A stretch of 10,016 bases of DNA, taken from NCBI GenBank assembly GCA_041744735.1, contig JBGTKH010000666.1, positions 1 through 10,016 on the forward strand, in the 5' to 3' direction. The DNA comes from JBGTKH01 sp041744735 (GTDB taxonomy: Bacteria > Planctomycetota > Planctomycetia > Pirellulales > Pirellulaceae). Shown piece by piece: positions 1 through 6,007 of this stretch. Made by a program: the position numbers and the translations under genes. Numbering within the stretch: position 1 is the stretch's first letter; each line of letters opens with the position of its first letter. Below the pieces are notes generated by a model. That model ran no database searches, was not told the origin of the DNA, and saw only the letters and a program-made list of their open reading frames with translations.

Positions 1-2340
1 ACCGAACGGCTGGCGGAGAATGCGCATGAGATTTGGGCGGCGCAGCGGTTGAAGGATGGCTGGACGTACGGGCCGCGGCGGGATGATCAGCGGAAGGAGC
101 ATCCCTGCCTGATTCCTTATGCCGAATTGCCGGACAGCGAAAAGCAGTACGATCGCAATGCGGCGATGGAATCGCTGAAGGCGATCATTGCGCAAGGCTA
201 TCAGATCACGCCGCCGCAAGATGCGAATGCGCAGGGGGAGACAGACACGGCGGAATCCGATTTGTCACAACCGGTGAAGGAATTGCTTGCGCACTTCAAG
301 GCGAATGAGAAAACGAAACGGGAATTGGCGGTGATCTTGGAGGCGTGGCGCCAGCGGCGGGCGGGGGATGCGGCGTGGCAGGATTCGGCGGAACCATATC
401 GTTATCTGGGCCAGCGATTACTAAAGCTAGGGTCTGCGCCGGTGGCCCACGTCGTTGCAACGGGGGCGCTGGAACACGAGGTGCCGGGCGCGGACGGGAC
501 GACCCAGCGACCTTGGGCGACGGATGTCGAGTTGCGGTTGATCGACGGGTTGTCGCTGGCGCGCATGGCCAGTCCCGAGCCAGCGCAGCGCGTACTGGGG
601 CAATTGCACGACGAGTTGCACATGGACCAGGATCGTCCACTCGACGCGGCCGAGAAGCGCGTGTGGGAAGAAACGCTGGGCATGCTCGGCAGAACGTACA
701 AAGACCAAGCGATGTTGGCCGGCGATTCCGCGGAGCAACAACAGCTCTGGCAAAAATCCGCGGAACTGTATGCGCGGGCCTATCGGTTGACGGGCGGCTA
801 TTGGACCGGTATCAACGTGGCGGCGTTGGCGCGGTTGAGCGGTGACGACCAGCGTGCCCGCTCGGTCGCCGAGCAGGTTCGCCGTGAATGTCTCGAAGAA
901 TTGGAGCGGTTACTGCAGAAGCAAGCGGCGGGCGAGGCGGCCGACGTGTACTGGCTGCTGGCCACGCTCGGCGAAGCAGCGCTTGTGCTGGGCGATCTTG
1001 AGGAGGCCGGCCAATACTATATGGACGCTCACCGGTCCGCGCCCAATCGATTTGGCGACTTGAACGCCACGCGCCGCCACGCGCGCTGGCTGCTGGCGCA
1101 TGGCGGACACGACGCGGCGCTGCTGGACCGCTGGCTGCCGATTCCTCGCGTCGCGGTTTTTGCGGGGCATATGATCGACCAGCCAGACCGGCCGCGCGAA
1201 CGATTTCCCGAACGATTAGCGAGCGATGTGAAGGCGGCGCTCCTCCAGTGGCTGCGCCAGCACAACGCTCGCATTGGGTTTTCCTCGGCGGCGTGTGGCG
1301 CGGACCTGTTGTTTCAAGAGGCGTTGCACGAACTCGACGGACAAGGCTATGTCGTGCTGCCCTACGACGATCGCGACTTCGAGACCGCCAGCGTGCGGAT
1401 CTTTGGCGACGGGCGCGACGACGAATGGTCGCGCCGTTATCGCAGCGTGATAACGGACGCGACACAGGTTGTCACCGCATCGCCACAGAAGATGCAAACC
1501 GGCGGAATCTCCTACGACTATGCGAATCTGGTGCTGCACGGGTTGGCCACCGTTCAGGCCGCGGAGTTGGAGACCGGTCTGGTGGCGTTGGCGGTGTGGG
1601 ACGGCAAGCCCGGCGACGGTGCGGGCGGCACGGCCAGCGTGATCGCGCGCTGGCACGGTTTACAAGTCCCCGTGTCGTACGTGAATTTGTCGCGACTGCC
1701 GAAGGAAGCCAGCGGGCCATTGCCGGTGGTGACGCTGTCCGAATTGCCGCGCCGGATTTATCGCGGCGCGCGGCGCAAAGAGGCCGATACGCGGGTCATG
1801 TCGCTGCTCTTTGGCGACGCGGTGAACTTCAGCAAGCTGACCGAAGAGCAGGTGCCGCGGTTCGTTCAACATTTCTTAGGTCCCATCGCCGATTTGTTGA
1901 AGGAGAAATACGGCGACGCCAACCGTGTGCGGAACACTTGGGGCGACGGCTTGTATCTGGTGTTCGACAACGTCCACGACGCGGGCTGCTGTGCGCTGGA
2001 TATCTGCGAGTTTGTCAACGAGCATCGGGAACAGCAGCGGTGGGCACCATTGGGGCTGCCGGCGGAGTTGAATATCCGCTTGGCGTTACATGCCGGCCCG
2101 GTGTTCGGATGCCGCGATCCGGTGACGCGTCAAAAGAATTACACCGGCACGCACGTCAGCCGGGCCGCGCGGCTGGAACCAAAAACGCCACACGGCCAAG
2201 TCTACGCCAGCCAAGCCTTCGCCGCACTGTGCGCCGTCGACCGTGTGACAGACTTTCAGTGCGTGTACGTCAAGCAACTCGAATGGGCCAAGCACTACGG
2301 CACATTTCCGACGTACGTAGTGCGGCGAACGCACCCGTAA
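1..2340 (+). CDS. RyR-TPR-SLOG-like-class III nucleotide cyclase fusion protein (5' end missing)
   Basis: The frame is open from base 1, so the TTG at 49 is not the start; 779 residues are visible. Residues 1-70 form a ryanodine-receptor (RyR) domain (LAENAHEIWAAQR, GWTYGPRRDD, PYAELPDSEKQYDRN). Residues about 140-375 are a helical TPR/TRAFs-binding-like region (GGYWTGINVAALARL, YWLLATLGEAALVLGDLEEA). Residues about 383-575 look like a SLOG-type Rossmann domain (RVAVFAGHM, then ACGADLLFQEAL with G433 and D435, then VVLPYDDRDF). Residues about 596-779 are a class III adenylate/guanylate cyclase domain: metal aspartates D606 (LFGDAVNFS) and D649 (NTWGDGLYLVF), and transition-state arginine R724 (GTHVSRAARLEP). 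The base-recognition positions are non-canonical: N645, N713 and S720. No membrane segment is visible in the part seen. The architecture suggests a soluble sensor whose RyR, TPR and SLOG modules control cyclic nucleotide synthesis. RyR and SLOG domains are known from nucleotide-based signalling and conflict systems; a role in defence here is inference. Cyclase and RyR calls are firm, SLOG less so. Confidence 0.88.
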   Translation, partial: TERLAENAHEIWAAQRLKDGWTYGPRRDDQRKEHPCLIPYAELPDSEKQYDRNAAMESLKAIIAQGYQITPPQDANAQGETDTAESDLSQPVKELLAHFKANEKTKRELAVILEAWRQRRAGDAAWQDSAEPYRYLGQRLLKLGSAPVAHVVATGALEHEVPGADGTTQRPWATDVELRLIDGLSLARMASPEPAQRVLGQLHDELHMDQDRPLDAAEKRVWEETLGMLGRTYKDQAMLAGDSAEQQQLWQKSAELYARAYRLTGGYWTGINVAALARLSGDDQRARSVAEQVRRECLEELERLLQKQAAGEAADVYWLLATLGEAALVLGDLEEAGQYYMDAHRSAPNRFGDLNATRRHARWLLAHGGHDAALLDRWLPIPRVAVFAGHMIDQPDRPRERFPERLASDVKAALLQWLRQHNARIGFSSAACGADLLFQEALHELDGQGYVVLPYDDRDFETASVRIFGDGRDDEWSRRYRSVITDATQVVTASPQKMQTGGISYDYANLVLHGLATVQAAELETGLVALAVWDGKPGDGAGGTASVIARWHGLQVPVSYVNLSRLPKEASGPLPVVTLSELPRRIYRGARRKEADTRVMSLLFGDAVNFSKLTEEQVPRFVQHFLGPIADLLKEKYGDANRVRNTWGDGLYLVFDNVHDAGCCALDICEFVNEHREQQRWAPLGLPAELNIRLALHAGPVFGCRDPVTRQKNYTGTHVSRAARLEPKTPHGQVYASQAFAALCAVDRVTDFQCVYVKQLEWAKHYGTFPTYVVRRTHP

Positions 2341-2393
2341 CGAACTCGATCGTAGTGCTTCGTCAAAGCTCAATGTTCGGGTCGGCCGATAAC

Positions 2394-2465
2394 GTGGCGT
2401 AAGCTTCCAGCTTGCGATCCATGGTGGAAATCGAGTTGGCAAGCAGGATGCTTACCCCACTTTTT
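2394..2465. repeat. REP/BIME-like inverted repeat with T-run, probable terminator of the cyclase gene
   Basis: Two 22-nt arms (2394-2415 and 2439-2460) are inverted copies matching at 19 of 22 positions, around a 23-nt loop, followed by TTTTT at 2461-2465. Each arm also folds on itself: AAGCT-tcc-AGCTT in the left arm and AAGCA-gga-TGCTT in the right. Two of the three differences between arms swap one T-A pair for an A-T pair, so the small hairpin is preserved. The element lies 53 bases after the cyclase stop codon. The layout fits a pair of REP units in opposite orientation (a BIME). The long stem plus T-run could also end transcription. Copy number elsewhere in the genome cannot be seen here. 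Confidence 0.7.
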
Positions 2466-2639
2466 AGCCTTAACCAGGTACAACTGCTCGACGATCTCTT
2501 CCGCGACGAATACCTCAGCGACGACATCGCCACCACCGTCTACAAGAAGCTCGGCATCCCCACCGACCTCATCGCCCCCAGCCCCGACGGCCGCCCCATC
2601 CGCCTCATCGAAGGCCGGCCGATTCGCGAATGGATGTAA
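2421..2639 (+). pseudogene. C-terminal fragment of a DUF1501-family protein
   Basis: The open frame gives at most about 75 residues. From about LFRDEYLSDDIATTVYKKLG onward it resembles the end of DUF1501 proteins, secreted sulfatase-like proteins abundant in planctomycetes. These end with a 'DIAATIYHALGI' type helix, a 'GRPIPL' strand and a final 'GxPIxEL' motif; here the matching pieces are YKKLGIP, DGRPIRLIEGRPI and REWM. A full DUF1501 protein has roughly 400 or more residues and a Tat-type signal peptide, so almost all of the gene is missing. The possible ATG at 2421 lies in the loop of the neighbouring palindromic repeat and has no convincing ribosome binding site, so I read this as a relic rather than a working small gene. 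The repeat may mark the deletion point. The family call rests on recall of the C-terminal pattern. Confidence 0.5.
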
Positions 2640-2673
2640 CGGCGAAGAACTTCGCGCGGCTGCATCGCGAATC

Positions 2674-2686
2674 TACAATGAAATCA
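2674..2686 (+). promoter_or_regulatory. -10-like element for a possible leaderless start
   Basis: TACAAT at 2674-2679 is followed by exactly six bases and the ATG at 2686, and no Shine-Dalgarno sequence precedes that ATG. A -10 box at this distance would start transcription at or next to the ATG and give a leaderless mRNA. The -35 region (about 2651-2656) is poor, so this is a weak call. Confidence 0.35.
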
Positions 2687-2919
2687 TGATCACCATTCAA
2701 CTCGACGAAGCAAAGCAACAACGCTTCGAACAATTGGCCACGTCCGCCGGTCAAGATGTGTCCGAGTTGGTCCAGCGTATTGTGGATGAGTATCTGGACG
2801 CCCAGGCGTGGTGCCAGGATTCCGCCGAGGATTGGGCCGCCGCGTCGGTCGCGTTAGCGCCGGACATCTTGGCCAGCGAGATGTCGAAAGAGCAGTCGGT
2901 GGCGAGACGGAGAGTGTGA
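2686..2919 (+). CDS. orphan ribbon-helix-helix (CopG/Arc-like) antitoxin-type protein
   Basis: This is a 77-residue protein. It begins with a short beta strand (MITIQLDE), then two predicted helices (AKQQRFEQLATSAGQDV and SELVQRIVDEYLDAQAW), the pattern of small RHH DNA-binding antitoxins. An acidic and alanine-rich tail follows. Such proteins normally bind operator DNA and neutralise a partner toxin, but no toxin gene is recognisable on either side: the 229 bases downstream hold none. The last residues (SVARRRV) are basic and unlike the body. They are encoded by a short palindrome, ACGGAG-agtgtga-CTCCGT (2907-2925), whose loop contains the stop codon. The tail may therefore come from repeat insertion that also removed the partner. 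The gene may be a decaying orphan. The ATG at 2686 is the only sensible start. Confidence 0.6.
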   Translation: MITIQLDEAKQQRFEQLATSAGQDVSELVQRIVDEYLDAQAWCQDSAEDWAAASVALAPDILASEMSKEQSVARRRV

Positions 2920-2925
2920 CTCCGT
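2907..2925. repeat. short palindrome over the stop codon of the RHH gene
   Basis: ACGGAG and CTCCGT form a perfect 6-bp stem around a 7-base loop that contains the TGA stop of the antitoxin-like gene. There is no T-run, so an intrinsic terminator is unlikely. It may be a remnant of an interspersed palindromic repeat. Confidence 0.4.
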
Positions 2926-3074
2926 GCGGCCTCGAATTGGCATATCGCCTAACGCTCCTCCCGAGAAAACCAACCGCATTCATCTTGGATGATCTGTGCG
3001 CCGCTGAACCGGATTAGACTCGTGCCACGCTCGATTCTCATTTGGATTTGTTGACCGGGTTCGGCGGCGGAGGC

Positions 3075-3102
3075 TTGCCGGTTTCCTCGGACGCGTTAGT
3101 AT
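3075..3102 (+). promoter_or_regulatory. possible promoter of the 487-codon gene
   Basis: TTGCCG (3075-3080) and TAGTAT (3097-3102) are spaced by 16 bases and each match the sigma-70 consensus at 4 of 6 positions. This would give a leader of about 40 bases before the gene at 3149. The match is weak and unsupported by other data. Confidence 0.25.
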
Positions 3103-3148
3103 TCTAGCGAGTTGCTGAGTTGTTGCGCCGGACCAAGGGAGAGTGGTT

Positions 3149-4612
3149 ATGCGACCCCATACACGTTACGAGTCAGAGTCCGAGGATTATCCGGAGGGTG
3201 CGGTTTTCGCCCCGCATTTCAATTCCCTACTGCGCAATTGCGATCACGCGAGCCCAAGTAAGCTTGTGGAGGATGTACTACACGACATTCACTGCATCGG
3301 TACCAGTTACGATGCCGCATTCATTCCCGATTCACACGGAATACAGAATTCTACATGGCAAGCGATTGCCGGGATCCATCCAGGTATTCGCCGCGTGTTT
3401 TCAGAGGGCATAATTCGAATTCTGACTCGAAGTGAATCCGACCTTGTCTCAATCGCGAATTCGCAGGTAAGTCGTGGGAACATTCCTCAAAACCTCGGCA
3501 TGGACGTGCATTACCTCGATTCCTCGTGCATCGAAACGGCGACTTTTCTCGAAGAGACCAAGCCATTCAAGGTGCTTTACGACCCAAACGATATTCGCTT
3601 GGCTGAGTATGCATCGAAACTGCTTGAGAATCGACACGTGCGCGAGAAGTACGACCTAGATTCTCCCGCAAGGTGGCAATTGAGCGAGTTGGCTGTGAAA
3701 ACCTATGAAGACCAAGGGCATCTTTTCGCGGCTGACGCATTTAACTTCGCGCGGGATGAAAGACACAATCGCCTTTCACGCAATCTGATGGAACAAGACG
3801 TAATCTCTCACCAGACATTCTGGACGTCAATTCACGGGATCGCACTGCTAAATTTGCTCGCGATTCCAGTGCTCGTTCCATCGCAGTCGCGGGATTATGC
3901 CGGACTCCTTGAGATTCTCACGCGCTGCCACCCCGAAGCGGCAATGCAAGGCGATTTCGAAATTCTCTGTGCGTTCATCGGTAATCCGGCGCGGCTCTAT
4001 CCACGCGAGACTTTGAGAGACTTCGACAGGATTTTCCATTGTCGTAATTCGCAACACTTCCATCGCGTGCAGTCCTACCGTCCAAGAGTCATCGAAGCTA
4101 TTCGAAATGCGGTGAAGTTGCTGGATCAAGAGTTCACCGATCCCATTTCCGAACATGCCATCCTTGAGAGAATTGACGAGCACGAGCCTCGTTTGCTCAA
4201 GAACTTCTTCAACGCGTCGATTAACTACCTCGGGTTTGTTTCAGAAATCTACGGTATTCATGCAACGACGATACCAGGAAACGACGGGTACATTGAGCAG
4301 CGACGTCAGCAGCTTGAAGCCTACGTCTCCGCTCGACAGACATCTTTCTCGACTCGGCTGGCAGGATGGCAACAGACCACAGGGGTACTCACAAGCATGG
4401 CGTACCTGGTTGGAAACCCGGAGTATTTTGGCATCCTTACCGCCATCATTGTGCTTATCACGGGCGGCGGGTCGCTCGTGGATTTTGTCCGAACAAAGCG
4501 ATTTCTTCGTGCACCGCAGGACGAATTGTCAAGGATACAGTCGGCGTCAGGCATGTTTGCCTCAGCTAATGAGGAAGAACTAATTCGGCGCCGGAAACCC
4601 AAGCCAAGGTGA
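3149..4612 (+). CDS. uncharacterised 487-residue protein with hydrophobic C-terminal segment
   Basis: I do not recognise this protein. The ATG at 3149 is chosen over the in-frame GTG at 3143 because AAGGGAG (3135-3141) sits 7 bases before the ATG but overlaps the region next to the GTG. Residues 1-405 look soluble and mixed alpha/beta, with many charged and aromatic residues and no signal peptide. Residues about 408-446 are hydrophobic: TTGVLTSMAYLVG, a short polar turn (NPEY), then FGILTAIIVLITGGGSLVDF, consistent with one or two membrane helices. A basic tail follows (VRTKRFLR and a final RRRKPKPR), which would stay in the cytoplasm by the positive-inside rule. Codon third positions are visibly richer in A/T than in the flanking pyr and cyclase genes, which suggests recent acquisition. 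It sits alone between decayed genes and a convergent pseudogene. A soluble domain tethered by a C-terminal membrane segment is compatible with an effector or defence protein, but nothing in the sequence proves that. Confidence 0.75.
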   Translation: MRPHTRYESESEDYPEGAVFAPHFNSLLRNCDHASPSKLVEDVLHDIHCIGTSYDAAFIPDSHGIQNSTWQAIAGIHPGIRRVFSEGIIRILTRSESDLVSIANSQVSRGNIPQNLGMDVHYLDSSCIETATFLEETKPFKVLYDPNDIRLAEYASKLLENRHVREKYDLDSPARWQLSELAVKTYEDQGHLFAADAFNFARDERHNRLSRNLMEQDVISHQTFWTSIHGIALLNLLAIPVLVPSQSRDYAGLLEILTRCHPEAAMQGDFEILCAFIGNPARLYPRETLRDFDRIFHCRNSQHFHRVQSYRPRVIEAIRNAVKLLDQEFTDPISEHAILERIDEHEPRLLKNFFNASINYLGFVSEIYGIHATTIPGNDGYIEQRRQQLEAYVSARQTSFSTRLAGWQQTTGVLTSMAYLVGNPEYFGILTAIIVLITGGGSLVDFVRTKRFLRAPQDELSRIQSASGMFASANEEELIRRRKPKPR

Positions 4613-4627
4613 GCTTTTGCATATTCG

Positions 4628-4867
4628 TCACTCGTCGAGTCCCCCACGCAACACGACTTCGTCGTCGGGAAACGCAATCGGCTCCATCACGATGTCTGCC
4701 GGGTCGTAGCCTGACGCGTCAACTGCTTCGGCGACTTTGGAAAACTCTTCGTCGCTGGCGATAATGCGGGATCCATCGGGGCTCTAGGCAACGTACTTGC
4801 CCGCATACCGATCCAATTCATCAGGCGGGAACTGATGCCGGTTCTTCAGGAATTCTTGCATGTTCAT
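4628..4867 (-). pseudogene. DUF5678-like small protein gene, interrupted by one amber codon
   Basis: Reading the minus strand from the ATG at 4867 gives MNMQEFLKNRHQFPPDELDR, then YAGKYVA, a TAG stop (4784-4786), then in the same frame SPDGSRIIASDEEFSKVAEA and on to LRGGLDE and a TGA at 4628-4630. The two halves join in frame into one 79-codon gene. They follow the pattern I associate with DUF5678 proteins: 'FLKNRxxFPPEEL', 'YAGKWVAWSPDGTRIxAS', then 'AAGYDP'. In that pattern the interrupted codon is a tryptophan, so a single TGG to TAG change explains the break. GAGG lies 9 bases before the ATG. The gene is 81 bases downstream of the GGDEF gene on the same strand and may have been cotranscribed. 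The function of DUF5678 is unknown. Sequencing error or stop readthrough are the alternatives. Confidence 0.65.
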
Positions 4868-4948
4868 CCAATACATCCTCAACTGCGCGAAAATCAAACG
4901 GGCTGCCTTTATTTTACGGGTTGCCGTCGGCCAATGCGAGAATGGCCA

Positions 4949-5818
4949 TCAGCCCAATTCCACTGCGATGGTGCGGGCGCGGCCGGTGGCTTTGGCTTGG
5001 CGGAGGGCGTTATCGGCGGCGGCGAGTAGGCGTGTGATTTCGGCCTCGCTGGTGTTTAAGGATTCGGCCAGCCCGGCGCTGGCGGTCAGCGGGCGGCCGT
5101 TGGCGGTTTGCAGTCGCTGGCCGATGGTTTGGCGGATCTGCTCGACCATGCCGGCCGCAGTGCCGGGCTTGTGGTTGCCGATCAGCAGCGCGAATTCGTC
5201 GCCGCCCAAACGAGCCACATAGTCCTCGCGCCGCGCGGTTTCTACCAGCGCCTGTCCGGCCTCGCGCAAAATCCGGTCGCCGGCGAGATGGCCGAAGTTG
5301 GCGTTGACTTGCTTGAGATGATCCAAGTCCAGCAGCGCCACGCACAGCGGCCGGCCGGCATGCGCGGCATCCTGACCGCGCTTTCGCAATTCGGCCTCCC
5401 ACGCGCGCCGGTTGGGCAGACCGGTCAACGGATCGCTGAGAGCAAGTTGACTCAGCACCATGCGAGCCCGCTTGTCGTGCCGCTGCTCGCGCCTCAGCCG
5501 CACGATTGCGGCCAGCAGCAGACACGCCAACTTCAATTCGCGCCGCGTGAAGTCCGATGGCAGCGACACGTCAGCCACGGCGCTGGTGCCGATCGACACC
5601 ACGCCGATTTCGCCGCGCGCCAAATGCTTGTTGTGAGCCGCCAGCGCATCGCCCACGACGGCTCGATCCGCAACGATCACGTCCAGCTTGGCATCCGCCG
5701 GTAGAGCCGCCGCGCCCTGCCACAGCCGCACGTCGGCCGAGGAGAGCATCTCCGCCCAGTGCGTTTGCCGCTGGGCGTCGTCGGTCAACAGCAAAATCGA
5801 AACCGGCTCGCTGATCAT
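4949..5818 (-). CDS. GGDEF diguanylate cyclase with degenerate receiver-like N-terminus
   Basis: The protein makes the second messenger c-di-GMP from two GTP. Starting at the ATG at 5818 it has 289 residues; a GTG at 5821 would add one. Residues 1-90 resemble a receiver (REC) domain: acidic pair after the first strand (SILLLTDD), then LDVIVADRAVV with D51 at the place of the phospho-acceptor. The usual lysine near the end is not evident, so phosphorylation is doubtful. A hydrophobic helix with a basic linker (about 91-120) leads into the GGDEF domain (about 121-289): LSDPLTGLPNRR, the metal-site motif LLDLDHLK, and RLGGDEFALLI with the catalytic motif intact at 205-209. The inhibitory I-site RxxD is present (R196-R-E-D199). 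The ND pair after the metal motif is NA here. It should be active and product-inhibited. No EAL domain is present. It is transcribed divergently from pyrB. Confidence 0.92.
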   Translation of the reverse strand: MISEPVSILLLTDDAQRQTHWAEMLSSADVRLWQGAAALPADAKLDVIVADRAVVGDALAAHNKHLARGEIGVVSIGTSAVADVSLPSDFTRRELKLACLLLAAIVRLRREQRHDKRARMVLSQLALSDPLTGLPNRRAWEAELRKRGQDAAHAGRPLCVALLDLDHLKQVNANFGHLAGDRILREAGQALVETARREDYVARLGGDEFALLIGNHKPGTAAGMVEQIRQTIGQRLQTANGRPLTASAGLAESLNTSEAEITRLLAAADNALRQAKATGRARTIAVELG

Positions 5819-5830
5819 CACGGCATTATA
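5816..5830 (-). promoter_or_regulatory. TATAAT -10 box giving a possible leaderless start for the GGDEF gene
   Basis: On the minus strand a perfect TATAAT (5825-5830) is followed by six bases and the ATG at 5818. Transcription would begin at about the ATG itself, and there is no Shine-Dalgarno sequence between. This favours the ATG at 5818 over the GTG at 5821. The -35 region falls inside the adjacent inverted repeat and matches weakly (CGGACG at an 18-base spacing). Confidence 0.5.
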
Positions 5831-5832
5831 AC

Positions 5833-5902
5833 GTAGGATGGACGCCCTCGTCCGTCCGATGTTTTGCGCCGCATGCTGGTCGGACGAGGGCGTCCAACCT
5901 AC
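5833..5902. repeat. BIME-like inverted repeat between the divergent GGDEF and pyrB genes
   Basis: Two 22-nt arms (5833-5854 and 5881-5902) are inverted copies with a single mismatch, separated by 26 bases. Read outward-in, each arm starts with GTAGG and contains its own mini-hairpin: GGACG-CCCT-CGTCC on the left and GGACG-AGGG-CGTCC on the right. The GTAG tetranucleotide beside a small hairpin is the hallmark of REP elements moved by RAYT (TnpA-REP) transposases, and two facing units make a BIME. It sits between two opposing promoters and partly overlaps the -35 region of the GGDEF promoter. There is no T-run, so it is not an obvious terminator. The RAYT link is inference because no RAYT gene is in view. 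Confidence 0.7.
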
Positions 5903-5924
5903 AGCGGTCGCCGCATCCTCCTGC

Positions 5925-5952
5925 TTGCAGCGCGGCCCGCCAGTGATAAAAT
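5925..5952 (+). promoter_or_regulatory. candidate pyrBC' promoter
   Basis: TTGCAG (5925-5930) and TAAAAT (5947-5952) are spaced by 16 bases; the -10 matches consensus at 5 of 6 positions and the -35 at 3 of 6. Transcription would start near 5959 and give a leader of about 50 bases before pyrB. No attenuator hairpin plus T-run or PyrR-binding structure was evident in this leader. Confidence 0.4.
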
Positions 5953-6007
5953 CATTCCAGCGCGACTATCGAACTGCGATTCCCTTTCCGCTGGCGGACC
6001 TCTCATC

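Noticed and set aside
49..51. TTG as start of the cyclase gene
   Set aside because: The frame is open to base 1 and the upstream 16 codons complete the RyR domain (LAENAHEIWAAQR), so the true start is outside the window.
1248..2402. Long plus-strand frame overlapping the cyclase gene
   Set aside because: It is Arg/Ala-rich with no recognisable motif and lies wholly over a strongly supported gene in another frame; a by-product of GC-rich codon use.
2808..3017. Plus-strand frame overlapping the RHH gene as a possible toxin
   Set aside because: It largely overlaps the antitoxin-like gene in another frame, starts inside it, and shows no toxin motif.
4868..4948. Extra small gene between the GGDEF and DUF5678-like genes
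   Set aside because: The only start (MAILALADGNP) meets a stop after 11 codons and shows no recognisable family.
5864..6007. N-terminal extension of PyrB upstream of 6008
   Set aside because: These codons run through the palindromic repeat and a candidate promoter and do not resemble ATCase sequence; the ATG at 6008 gives a normal-length protein.
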